A stretch of 64,000 bases of DNA from Alcaligenaceae bacterium (GCA_013416445.1 JACCER010000017.1:1-64000), one strand, 5' to 3'. Positions 9,089-16,602 are shown, counted from the first letter of the stretch. The notes: a model not told the origin generated them from the sequence alone. Numbers and translations are program-made.

Positions 9089-9192
9089 GTCGTTCTGCTC
9101 CTGAAAAAATGAACAGACGAACGATGAACGATTCAGGCGCCAACGACAATCCTGTGCTTTATGGAGCGCTTACGATTCCCCAAACGCTTACG

Positions 9193-9417
9193 AAAAAGCC
9201 CCACAATCGCAAGATTATGAGGCTTTTAATGCTGGCGCAACGTCTGTATTCCATTTGTGCTGAGACTCAGAACCTCTGTTTGGGCTTCATTTGACAGCGC
9301 TGCAGAATAATTTCAGGCTGGGCCAGCCTTTTTTCAGGGGGTTAACCACTGCCTTCCCCTGAACCCTACCCCAAAAGGGGCAAGGTTCTGGTTCCATTTG
9401 CGGAAAACTTTACCTAG
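9193..9417 (-). repeat. Right arm of the inverted repeat downstream of the two S-layer genes
   Basis: Reverse-complement counterpart of 6321-6542, with the same order of conserved blocks away from the truncated S-layer gene. Unlike the left arm, it reaches to within about 20 bases of the IS end. The motif CGCTTACG occurs twice here, at 9167 (the IS end) and at 9185. Confidence 0.8.
9194..9227 (-). terminator. Intrinsic terminator of the truncated S-layer gene
   Basis: A 15-base-pair stem with a four-base loop at 9209-9212 and a run of T on the minus strand. It is a sequence relative of the terminator at 6511 and belongs to the inverted 3' region. Confidence 0.8.
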
Positions 9418-9429
9418 AACTATCCAAGC

Positions 9430-11106
9430 TTAGGCAAGGATAATGCCGCTGCCATCAGCAGTTAGATCAAGCGCGCCAGCCAGCTTGATGACCAAGTCAC
9501 CGGAGTTTTGGTCAATCACCGTCTTGCTAGTGTCAGTATCCTTAACAACGTAGGTATTGCCATCAGTCCAAGTGAACCATGCTGCCTTCGAAGCATCATT
9601 AGCGACCGAATCAACAGCCTGTGTCAGCGCCTGCTCAAAGGATACCGCACCAGTAGCATCAAACTTGACCATGTTAGCCTTGCCGGTAACGCCAAGATCA
9701 AGAACGTCGCCAGTAGAGAAGCTCGTAACTACATCAGTTGCTGCATAAGTTGAGCTCTGTGTAGCTGTGAAATCCACTACATCCTTGCCCGAACCCAGTG
9801 TTATCGTTTCGATCTTAGCACCAGCTTTGAAATTCAAAGAGCCAGACAAACCTGAAGCATCAATAGAGGTTGCCAGGGTACCATTGGCATTATCGAAGTT
9901 CACATTGCCCTTGCCAGTCAGGACCAAGGTTGCAAAGTCGGAACCACCAGCAATACCGTTGGTCGTAACGTTTACAAAATCGCCCTTGGTTGTGGACTCA
10001 AGATTCACTGTGCCGGCGTCAGCAGCAAACTTTGTAGGATCTGCAGTGTCGCGAAGCGCTGTCAACGCTAGTGCCTTACCTGTAGTGCTCGATATGACAG
10101 TATCCGCATTCAGCAACTTGTTCACGGAGCCAGAGTCCATCATGCCGATTTTGTCGGCAGTCAGTTTGGAAGCATCGATAGACAACGTCTCAGCGGTAAC
10201 GCCCGTCAGATTAAATGTGACTTGCTCTGCACCAACCTTGTTAATGAGCGCATAACCATCGGCTGTGCCGGTGGTTATGGTGACAACACCAGCGGCAACG
10301 TTGTAGTTCGTTTGCGCTCCAGCTTTCGACGCGTCAATTTTAAAAATCATATTGTCGTTGCCAGCGCCCAGGTCGATGCTGTCTTTGGTGCTTAGCGCTG
10401 CAAGGTTCATTTCCACTACGTCGTCACCTGCGCCGCCCTTGACGGTCAGGTCGGCTGCAACCGCACCGATAACGATGTTGGCATTGCCGCTCGAAGCCGA
10501 TGCATCAATCGTAGCAACCTTGGTGCCAGAGATTTCCAGCAAAGTTGTGCCAGTAGCCTTAACGTTCACTGTGGTCGTAGCGGGGGCAGCATTGATAAAA
10601 ATGCCGCCGCCATTAGCCAGAGCACCTGTTTCGCCAACAAAAGAAACCGTCTTCAGAGCTGCGCCAGTGAAACTAACAGCATTGTGCGCTGTCAAGGCAG
10701 AAGATGTGATGTTCGCATTGGTTGCCGTAGCCACCAAATTGGCGTGAACGCCAGCTGCAGTCGAACCCACGAGGTCAATCGTGGAGTTGTTGAGCATTTT
10801 GTTAACTACCACACTGCTATCAACCACATTCTTTAGGGAGATGGTATCCAGGCCTGCGTAAGCCGAAGCGTCGATAGCGGTACCGCTGCCTACATTTGTG
10901 CTACCCACGAACTGGAATATTTCCACGTTCTTGATGGTGCCAGCCAAGGACTGATTACCTTCAATAACCAACGTATCGCGACCTGCGCCACCGTCGATAT
11001 TATCCATGGCGCCCAGGGTATCGTTAACAGCACCAATTTGAGTGTTATCAACAATAGCCTGAATGGTGTCGCTACCGGCTGTACCCACAACGGTGTCCGC
11101 ATTCAC
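9430..11106 (-). CDS. S-layer / RTX-like surface protein lacking its N-terminal part (silent cassette or pseudogene)
   Basis: An open frame of 558 codons whose product is a beta-strand-repeat S-layer-like protein. It has RTX-like motifs (IDGGAGRDTL, VKGGAGDDVV, LGAGNDNM, LGSGKDVVD) and a C-terminal segment with AAWFTWTDGNTYVV and an LAGALDL end. This tail type differs from that of the paralogue at 3764. No cysteine is seen. Its first codons, RTLTVNADT, align with TLTINQDT at about residue 195 of the full protein; just upstream an in-frame TAG and a perfect inverted repeat follow. The gene thus lacks the three anchor repeats and any ribosome site; the GTG at 11106 is only nominal. The body is undamaged, which suggests a stored cassette rather than a decaying gene, but simple truncation is possible. 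Confidence 0.75.
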   Translation of the reverse strand: MNADTVVGTAGSDTIQAIVDNTQIGAVNDTLGAMDNIDGGAGRDTLVIEGNQSLAGTIKNVEIFQFVGSTNVGSGTAIDASAYAGLDTISLKNVVDSSVVVNKMLNNSTIDLVGSTAAGVHANLVATATNANITSSALTAHNAVSFTGAALKTVSFVGETGALANGGGIFINAAPATTTVNVKATGTTLLEISGTKVATIDASASSGNANIVIGAVAADLTVKGGAGDDVVEMNLAALSTKDSIDLGAGNDNMIFKIDASKAGAQTNYNVAAGVVTITTGTADGYALINKVGAEQVTFNLTGVTAETLSIDASKLTADKIGMMDSGSVNKLLNADTVISSTTGKALALTALRDTADPTKFAADAGTVNLESTTKGDFVNVTTNGIAGGSDFATLVLTGKGNVNFDNANGTLATSIDASGLSGSLNFKAGAKIETITLGSGKDVVDFTATQSSTYAATDVVTSFSTGDVLDLGVTGKANMVKFDATGAVSFEQALTQAVDSVANDASKAAWFTWTDGNTYVVKDTDTSKTVIDQNSGDLVIKLAGALDLTADGSGIILA

Positions 11107-11117
11107 AGTGAGCGTAC

Positions 11118-11139
11118 GTTGATTAGCCCTCTAATCAAC
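11118..11139. repeat. Perfect inverted repeat at the truncation point of the S-layer cassette
   Basis: Arms GTTGATTAG (11118-11126) and CTAATCAAC (11131-11139) around CCCT. Read differently, it has 7-base arms (GTTGATT / AATCAAC) and an 8-base spacer, the geometry of a tyrosine-recombinase core. It lies where homology to the full S-layer gene stops, and an integrase is encoded 0.8 kb away. It could instead be an operator or a hairpin. Confidence 0.6.
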
Positions 11140-11173
11140 TAACAATAAAGGGATTTTCCCCCTTGCTGGGTTC

Positions 11174-11252
11174 GTACAAGCACTCAAACAAGTACAGCGC
11201 TGCCTCTAACCTGCCATTCCCCCTATGAAACCTCTCGTACAAGCGTACAAGC
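11174..11252. repeat. Three GTACAAGC direct repeats upstream of brnT
   Basis: GTACAAGC occurs at 11174, 11237 and 11245, the last two directly in tandem. Possible protein-binding sites (integrase arm sites or a regulator of brnTA). Otherwise the 240 bases between the cassette and brnT hold nothing I recognise. Confidence 0.4.
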
Positions 11253-11345
11253 CTTTTCTGCGCTGGCACCGTATCATGGGCATATTTTCCTGCCATGCAG
11301 ATGCTGTCGATAGACGCGACACTTAATTGCATCTACAATAATGCC

Positions 11346-11615
11346 ATGAACATCGAATTCGACGCCACCAAGAGCGCGCGAAACGCTCAGGAACGCGGCC
11401 TGCCATTTGACATGGCTGAACGGTTCGATTTCGACTCAGCAGTCATCAGGCCCGACACCCGCCGCGACTACAGGGAAACCCGATATCAAGCGTTCGGTCT
11501 GATTGATAACAGGCTCTATTTTTTGGCCTTTTCATTACGTGGCGATGCAGTGCGGGTCATCAGCCTGCGCAAGGCCAATGCCAGAGAGGTGCGTTTTTAT
11601 GAGCAAGAAACCTGA
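11346..11615 (+). CDS. brnT: BrnT family type II toxin
   Basis: An 89-aa protein matching BrnT ribonuclease toxins in length and sequence: EFDATKSARNAQERGLPF at the N-terminus, ETRYQAFGLIDNRLYFLAF in the middle, and RVISLRKANAREVRFYEQ at the end, which carries the conserved Arg/Lys active-site region of this RelE-like fold. BrnT cleaves RNA and is neutralised by BrnA. The ATG at 11346 gives the family's normal start; the longer frame from 11295 does not fit. The gene overlaps brnA by 17 bases, the usual toxin-first order. Such pairs often stabilise mobile DNA, which fits the neighbouring integrase. Confidence 0.9.
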   Translation: MNIEFDATKSARNAQERGLPFDMAERFDFDSAVIRPDTRRDYRETRYQAFGLIDNRLYFLAFSLRGDAVRVISLRKANAREVRFYEQET

Positions 11616-11874
11616 CCCAACCCACATTGATGATGACGCTCCAGAGTGGAGCGCAGAAGACTTCAAAACAGCGAAGCGGCTGTCTGACATGCCTGCTGAC
11701 TTTCAGCAGGCGATTCGTCGTGCGCGTGGTCCGCAGAAGTCACCCCGGAAGGTACAGACCGCAGTACGGTATGACGTCGATATCCTTGAGGCGTTCAAGG
11801 CCGAAGGCCCCGGTTGGCAGACTCGCATGAATGACGCTCTGCGTGATTGGCTACGATCCCACCATCGGGCGTAA
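11599..11874 (+). CDS. brnA: BrnA family antitoxin (ribbon-helix-helix)
   Basis: A 91-aa antitoxin starting at the ATG at 11599. It has an acidic N-terminus (DDDAPEWSAEDFKTAKRL) that binds the toxin, and a C-terminal ribbon-helix-helix region (TAVRYDVDILEAFKAEG, then GWQTRMNDALRDWLRSH) that binds DNA and represses its own promoter. The gene begins inside brnT, so the two are translated together. Members of this family normally autoregulate; the GTACAAGC repeats upstream of brnT are candidate sites, but this is a guess. Confidence 0.9.
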   Translation: MSKKPDPTHIDDDAPEWSAEDFKTAKRLSDMPADFQQAIRRARGPQKSPRKVQTAVRYDVDILEAFKAEGPGWQTRMNDALRDWLRSHHRA

Positions 11875-11885
11875 GTGTAAAAAAA

Positions 11886-11903
11886 GCTCGCCGAAGCGAG
11901 CTA
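11886..11903 (-). terminator. Intrinsic terminator of the integrase gene
   Basis: On the minus strand: stem AGCTCGC, TTCG tetraloop, GCGAGCT, then a run of T. It lies just after the integrase stop. The brnA stop is on its other side, so it may also shield the two converging transcripts. Confidence 0.85.
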
Positions 11904-11926
11904 TAAAAATCAGGGCGCACGGTTAC

Positions 11927-13132
11927 TCAAGCAAAGAGGCCTGTGGCCGCCGCCGCCGCGTTCGCATTTTGACGTTTCCTGCCCTCTGTCAGATGCAGGT
12001 AGCCAGCAGTCGTCTTGAGCTGCGTGTGACCAAGCGCTTGTTGCACATCCACAATATCAGAGCCGCTATCGAGCATCATTGACGCGTAAGTGTGACGCAG
12101 GTCGTGCATGCGTAAACCAGGTAGTCCGGCCCTTTCGCGTGCCGTCACCCAGGCATTTCTGCACGAATGATAGGGTCGGCCAGTTTTGGGGTTCGGGAAC
12201 ACCCATTCGGAATCGCTCGCTTCCGCGCGATTGCGCAGAACTTCCAGGACGCCAACTGACAGGTGCAGGACGAAGCCTTTTTTCGCCTTGTCCGCCTCAG
12301 CTGGCACCATCAGGGTGGCACGTTCGCTATCGAACCACTCCCACCGCATCGCCAACACATTTTCCCTGCGCAGGCCCGTTGCCCCCATGACCTTGATGAT
12401 TTCCGGCAGGTCAGTGTTGTCTGATTGCTCTGCCGCCTTCAACAAAGCAGCCAGTTGCCCGCGTGTCAGAAACTTGCCGACGATTTTTCGTACTGTTGTC
12501 AACTGAATGGCGTGGGTAGGGTTCCCTGCCACATGGTTGTCTTTGTCTCGTATCGCCTCATTGAAGATATGGCGGACAAGAATAAGAATCCGCTTGACCG
12601 TACCTTCAGCAAGGAGCTTGGTGCATGTTTTGGTCCAACGTCCCCCCGAGACGGATTTCTCTCGAAGCATGCCTGCGTATGCCACTATCTCGTCACCATC
12701 AACTTCATTGAGCCTTCGAGTTCCGAAGACCGGTTGAACGTGGTTCCGGTAGATGGAGGCATGAGTTTCGTATGACCTGCTTTGCAGCTTGACCTTTGGC
12801 AGAAAGGTTTTGAAGAAAAACTCGTCCATTGTCGGAGCAACCATGGGGTGACCGCGAGGAAGACCCTTCTTCTGGTTCTCAATGCTTGTCACGCGGGCGC
12901 GAGCCAGGGCTCGGGCGGCGTTGGCGGAAATTTCCCTCACCTTGCCCAATTTTTCCTGCCGTTGCTTTTTAAGCTCGTTACGATACATGACGATATAGCT
13001 CATGTTACCGGTCCCGGTTTTCTGTACGGCAAAGCCGGTTTGCTCCGTGTCGAATATTAGAACGTGTTTTGTCCCTTCCGGCACGACGACTTCTTTAACG
13101 GCTTTCTCTGTGATGTGCAACTTCATTTTCAA
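11927..13132 (-). CDS. Tyrosine-type site-specific recombinase / integrase
   Basis: A 401-aa integrase with an N-terminal arm-binding region, a SAM-like core-binding domain (about residues 105-190) and a catalytic domain. Key residues visible are the first Arg in GATGLRRENVLAMRW, the HxxR box in MHDLRHTYASMML, the second His in QALGHTQLKTT and the nucleophilic Tyr in AGYLHLTEG. All needed residues are present, so it is probably active. It ends in a clear terminator. It marks a small island with brnTA between the S-layer cassette and the S-layer export genes. No tRNA is seen next to it, so the attachment site is unknown; the inverted repeat at 11118 is a candidate. Confidence 0.9.
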   Translation of the reverse strand: MKMKLHITEKAVKEVVVPEGTKHVLIFDTEQTGFAVQKTGTGNMSYIVMYRNELKKQRQEKLGKVREISANAARALARARVTSIENQKKGLPRGHPMVAPTMDEFFFKTFLPKVKLQSRSYETHASIYRNHVQPVFGTRRLNEVDGDEIVAYAGMLREKSVSGGRWTKTCTKLLAEGTVKRILILVRHIFNEAIRDKDNHVAGNPTHAIQLTTVRKIVGKFLTRGQLAALLKAAEQSDNTDLPEIIKVMGATGLRRENVLAMRWEWFDSERATLMVPAEADKAKKGFVLHLSVGVLEVLRNRAEASDSEWVFPNPKTGRPYHSCRNAWVTARERAGLPGLRMHDLRHTYASMMLDSGSDIVDVQQALGHTQLKTTAGYLHLTEGRKRQNANAAAAATGLFA

Positions 13133-13467
13133 GTGCCCTGTACCGCACGCTTAGCCAAAGCGGCTGACCTTAAGAAAGTCCTTTTCGGTCGGGCTGAGCG
13201 GTGCGAGACGCTCGAACTTGATATATTTAGCGGCGAAGTCCAAAATTTAAAATTTTACGCAAGCTTGGATTTGTAACGGTTTGACTTTAAACTGAAAAAA
13301 CCACCTCAAGCAATCCCTGGCGTTTGCGCAGGTCTGTTTGTCCAGTGCCACACGCCGCTTCCATGAAAGGGCAGGCCATATATAAATTTGAACAAGCCTC
13401 GCCATTTTCGGCCCGGTATGCGTGATAATCGAGGGCATCAAAAATACCCCACACAGAGAGACGAAGC
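13133..13467. other. Gap between integrase and methyltransferase
   Basis: No convincing gene. A 30-codon minus-strand frame (13151-13243, from a TTG, product ending in PTEKDFLKVSRFG) precedes the integrase and may be a gene fragment or a chance ORF. The segment 13238-13260 is strongly AT-rich. No tRNA or attachment repeat was recognised. Confidence 0.5.
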
Positions 13468-15000
13468 ATGAGTGATTGGACTGCCGGCTACATGGCCGAC
13501 ATTGGTTATACCTTTGGCTATTACAACGAACTGAATCCACACCGAGCCCGGCTGGCCTTTTTAAGCCAAGGCTTGGCTTTTCCCGAGGTAGGCGCAGCTT
13601 GTGAACTGGGCTTCGGCCAAGGGCTTTCGGCCAACTTCCATGCGGCGGCTTCCGTTACCCAGTGGCACGGTACCGATTTCAATCCCGAGCAGGCCTGTTT
13701 CGCGCAAGAAATGGCAGCAGCGTCAGGGGCGGGGGCCAGGCTGTTTGATGACGCCTTTGCCGATTTCTGCCATCGTACTGATTTGCCCGATTTCGATTAC
13801 ATCGGCCTGCACGGCATCTGGAGCTGGGTGTCTGACGAAAACCGCGCTGTCATTGTCGATTTCATCAGGCGCAAGCTTAAGGTGGGTGGTGTGCTTTATA
13901 TCAGCTATAACACCTTGCCGGGCTGGGCGGCGTTTGCGCCCATGCGCCACCTTATGAGGGAACACGCCGAGGTGCTGGGGTCCGAAGGGCGCGGTATCGT
14001 CAGCCGCGTTGATGGCGCGATGGACTTCGCCGAAAAACTGCTGGCGACTAATCCGTTATTTAGTCGTGCGAATCCGCTGGTGGGCGAGCGGCTGAAGAAA
14101 ATGCAAGAGCACAACCGGCATTACCTGGCGCACGAATACTTCAATCGGGATTGGCATCCCATGCACTTTGCCACCATGGCTGAATGGCTGGAAGGCGCCA
14201 AGGTGCAGTACACCTGTTCAGCCAACTATATTGAACACATCGATGCGGTTAACTTGACGCCTGAGCAGCAGGCCTTTTTGCAAGAAATCCCCGACCCTAT
14301 GTTTCGCGAAACTACGCGTGATTTCATGGTTAACCAACAGTTTCGCAAAGATTATTGGGTCAAGGGGGTACGCAGATTAAGCCCGCTAGAGCAGGCCGAG
14401 GCGCTACGCGCCATTAAGGTCATGCTGACCACTTACCGGCCTGGGGTTTCGCTGAAGGTAAGCGGGGCTTTGGGCGAGGCCGATATGGCTCAGGCCGTGT
14501 ATGACCCCATTCTCGATCTCCTGGCCGATCACAAGCCAAGAACGTTGGGCCAGATCGAGCAGGCTATCAAGGAAAAGGGCATTGCCTTCCCGCAGCTTAT
14601 GCAGGCGGTGATGGTGCTTACCGGCGTGGGCCATCTTGCGCAGGTGCAGGAAGAAGCCGTTATTTCCAAGGCAAAAAAGCAAACCGATAGGTTCAATACA
14701 TACCTGTGCCAGAAGGCCAGGGGCAGCAACGACATTGCTTACCTCGTAAGCCCCGTTACCGGCGGGGGCATTGGTGTCAGCCGGTTTCATCAGCTATTCC
14801 TGCTGGCGCTTGCTCAGGGCAAGAAACAGCCCGCTGAATGGGCGCAGCTTGTGTGGCAGATACTGCAGGCACAAGGCCAGAAACTGGTCAAGGAAGGGAA
14901 AACGCTGGATACCGATGAAGACAACCTTGCTGAACTGCACTCGCAAGCGCGCGTTTTTGCCGAGCAGCAATTGCCTATTTTCAAGGCGCTGTTAATTTAA
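13468..15000 (+). CDS. SAM-dependent methyltransferase with methyltransferase regulatory domain
   Basis: A 510-aa protein. The N-terminal half is a class I methyltransferase, with AdoMet motif I ELGFGQGLSANF near residue 46, an acidic TDFNPEQ strand and FDYIGLHGIWSWV. Next comes a region (about residues 215-310, including FLQEIPDPMFRETTRDF and NQQFRKDYWVKG) that fits the predicted methyltransferase regulatory domain, then an alpha-helical C-terminus. The same domain combination occurs in rickettsial protein lysine methyltransferases that modify the surface protein OmpB. Its place between S-layer genes and their exporter suggests that the S-layer protein is the substrate; that is inference. 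It appears to be a separate transcript from the sap operon, which has its own promoter at 15053. Confidence 0.75.
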   Translation: MSDWTAGYMADIGYTFGYYNELNPHRARLAFLSQGLAFPEVGAACELGFGQGLSANFHAAASVTQWHGTDFNPEQACFAQEMAAASGAGARLFDDAFADFCHRTDLPDFDYIGLHGIWSWVSDENRAVIVDFIRRKLKVGGVLYISYNTLPGWAAFAPMRHLMREHAEVLGSEGRGIVSRVDGAMDFAEKLLATNPLFSRANPLVGERLKKMQEHNRHYLAHEYFNRDWHPMHFATMAEWLEGAKVQYTCSANYIEHIDAVNLTPEQQAFLQEIPDPMFRETTRDFMVNQQFRKDYWVKGVRRLSPLEQAEALRAIKVMLTTYRPGVSLKVSGALGEADMAQAVYDPILDLLADHKPRTLGQIEQAIKEKGIAFPQLMQAVMVLTGVGHLAQVQEEAVISKAKKQTDRFNTYLCQKARGSNDIAYLVSPVTGGGIGVSRFHQLFLLALAQGKKQPAEWAQLVWQILQAQGQKLVKEGKTLDTDEDNLAELHSQARVFAEQQLPIFKALLI

Positions 15001-15005
15001 TTGAA

Positions 15006-15072
15006 GACAGGCCACATTTCATTTTGTTATTAACAGATAGTAAAGAGCGGGGTTAGGAAAACGTGGCCTGTC
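15006..15072. repeat. 10-base inverted repeat overlapping the sap operon promoter
   Basis: GACAGGCCAC (15006-15015) and GTGGCCTGTC (15063-15072) are perfect complements separated by 47 bases. The right arm lies between the -35 and -10 boxes of the promoter at 15053-15081. It may be an operator pair, or a long hairpin at the end of the methyltransferase transcript. Confidence 0.55.
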
Positions 15073-15081
15073 CCCTATAAT
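15053..15081 (+). promoter_or_regulatory. Promoter of the sap-type export operon
   Basis: TTAGGA (15053-15058), 17-base spacer, TATAAT (15076-15081), 31 bases before the ATG at 15113. The -10 box is perfect and the spacing ideal; the -35 is weak, hinting at activator dependence or repression through the overlapping inverted repeat. Confidence 0.6.
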
Positions 15082-15112
15082 AGGCTTTTGGAACAACAAG
15101 GTCTGCTCCCTA

Positions 15113-15730
15113 ATGAACGATACCAGCAGCTACTGGCTTAGCAGTCAAATGAGCATCAGCTTCAGTGCTTACGAAGATCGCTTGGTGCTCAGGGCCGAGC
15201 GTGGCGAACATGGTGTCGTCAGCGTGTTGCTGACGCGGCGCATGGTCATGATTATTCTGCAGCAGCTATTAACAGGGCTGCCAACGCTTACCGGCTTAAG
15301 CAAAACCCCGGCGCAGTACTGGCAAGAGGTGTTGCAGATGTCGCACCAGCATGCCATGCAGGTGAAGTCGGATGCGGATAAGGCTAAGGCCCAAACACCA
15401 AATGTGGCATCACAACCGCAAATCCAACCCCAGGCCCAGGCGACATCAGCGCATCAGGCCATTTACCTGGCAACCGAATTAACGGTGCAAACGGGTGAAA
15501 AACAATTGATACTTGCCTTTAAAGGCCTGCCTATGCCGCAGGCCATGGTTACCCCTAGCCCGCACGAGGCCATTTTCGCTACGCCTTTGCAAATAGACCA
15601 TGTTCACCAGTTGCTGCAGTTGCTGATCACCAAGTCGCAAGAAGCGCAGTGGCATTTGCCTTTGGAGCTTCCCTGGATGGAAAGCCCGGTGCCACAACCG
15701 GAAAGCCTTAGCATTTCGTCCACCCACTAA
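15113..15730 (+). CDS. Hypothetical protein, first gene of the sap-type operon
   Basis: A 205-aa protein that I do not recognise. The first 85 residues look folded (alternating strands, then an aliphatic helix VMIILQQLLTGLPTL and a helix around YWQEVLQMSHQHAMQ). A Gln/Pro/Ala-rich linker follows at about 92-117, and a second domain (TELTVQTGEKQLILAFKG, then LQIDHVHQLLQLLITKSQ) ends with LPLELPWMESP. The two halves look like two versions of one fold, strand-rich then a long helix. There is no signal peptide or membrane segment, so it is cytosolic. It lies 89 bases before sapC and shares the promoter at 15053, so a chaperone or regulator role in S-layer export is possible but unproven. Confidence 0.7.
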   Translation: MNDTSSYWLSSQMSISFSAYEDRLVLRAERGEHGVVSVLLTRRMVMIILQQLLTGLPTLTGLSKTPAQYWQEVLQMSHQHAMQVKSDADKAKAQTPNVASQPQIQPQAQATSAHQAIYLATELTVQTGEKQLILAFKGLPMPQAMVTPSPHEAIFATPLQIDHVHQLLQLLITKSQEAQWHLPLELPWMESPVPQPESLSISSTH

Positions 15731-15819
15731 CCAGGCCCTAAGGGGTATGGTACTTATTTAGTGCTACAAGCCTTAGCACTTATAATTCCGTTTCAAAGGA
15801 ATTTATCTAGGATATTCGC

Positions 15820-16602
15820 ATGCCGGAAATACAAGTCGTTTCACAAGAGCACCACGCCAATAAGCGCTGGCAGCGCTATGCTTCGTATTCCTTTGCAGCA
15901 GGCGATGCCGTGGCGCAACTGGTTGTGCAAGAACTCTCCAAAGCCTGCATGGTTTTGCCGGTAGGCTTCATTGCGGTCGAGGGCGGTTTTGCACCTGTGG
16001 CGGTGCAAGGGCTTGCGCCGGGGCAAAACCTGCTGGTGGCCCAAGATGGTCGCTGGCTTGCCGACTATATCCCGGCCACTTATCGTAGCTATCCCTTTTT
16101 GTTGGCCAATACAGAAGATGGCCAGCAGGTTTTGTGTGTGGTTGCAGACAGCGGCTTGTTATCCGATACCGAGGGCGAATTGTTTTTCGCAGAAGATAAC
16201 GAGCCTTCACAACCCGTGAAAGATGTATTTAATTTTTTGACACAAGTCAGCGCCAACCGCTTAGTGACTCAACGTGTTTGCGCGGCGCTGCAAGAGCATG
16301 GCTTGCTCCAGCCCTGGCCTATCAAGTTGCAAACCGATCAAGGTGAACAGGCGGTGGAAGGCTTGTACCGCATCGATGAAGCCGCCTTGAACCAATTGCC
16401 CGCCGATGCCTTTGACGCTTTGCGCCAAAGCGGCGCCTTGCCGGTGGCCTATTGCCAGTTGCTATCCATGCAGCATCTGCAAAAGCTTGGGCAACTGATG
16501 CATGCACACTCGGCATCGGCAGCGCCACAAACGCCTGATGGCGAGCTCGACCTCGAATTCCTCAATGACAGTGGTACCATCAATTTCGGTAAGCTGTATT
16601 AG
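15820..16602 (+). CDS. sapC: SapC family protein
   Basis: A 260-aa protein of the SapC family, first described as part of the Campylobacter fetus S-layer export operon sapCDEF. Family features are SQEHHANKRWQRYASYSFA near the N-terminus, VLPVGFIAVEGGFAPVAVQG, GRWLADYIPATYRSYPFLLA, and FNFLTQVSANRLVTQRVCAALQEHGLLQPW in two parts. It has no signal peptide; its biochemical role is not known. AGGA lies 7 bases before the ATG at 15820. It is followed by the three type I secretion genes in the same order as in C. fetus, which strongly supports calling this an S-layer secretion locus. Confidence 0.85.
   Translation: MPEIQVVSQEHHANKRWQRYASYSFAAGDAVAQLVVQELSKACMVLPVGFIAVEGGFAPVAVQGLAPGQNLLVAQDGRWLADYIPATYRSYPFLLANTEDGQQVLCVVADSGLLSDTEGELFFAEDNEPSQPVKDVFNFLTQVSANRLVTQRVCAALQEHGLLQPWPIKLQTDQGEQAVEGLYRIDEAALNQLPADAFDALRQSGALPVAYCQLLSMQHLQKLGQLMHAHSASAAPQTPDGELDLEFLNDSGTINFGKLY

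Larger units (their letters stand above)
6748..9173 (-). mobile_element. IS66-family insertion sequence, apparently intact
   Basis: A 2,426-base element with imperfect terminal inverted repeats: GTAAGCGCGCCATAAAGCAC at 6748 and, on the other strand from 9173, GTAAGCGCTCCATAAAGCAC (19 of 20 match, with CAGG continuing on both sides). The GTAA start and the tnpA-tnpB-tnpC order on one strand are IS66 hallmarks. The 8 bases outside each end are AATTGGCC and GATTCCCC, so the usual 8-base target duplication is not seen. The element lies between the 3' ends of two convergent S-layer genes, so it interrupts no gene. Confidence 0.9.

Noticed and set aside
9767-10747. Plus-strand frames opposite the truncated S-layer gene
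   Set aside because: Same composition effect as at 4408; shadows of a real coding frame.
13151-13243. 30-codon minus-strand frame upstream of the integrase (ending PTEKDFLKVSRFG)
   Set aside because: TTG start, no ribosome site and no recognised family; could be a fragment but cannot be supported as a gene.
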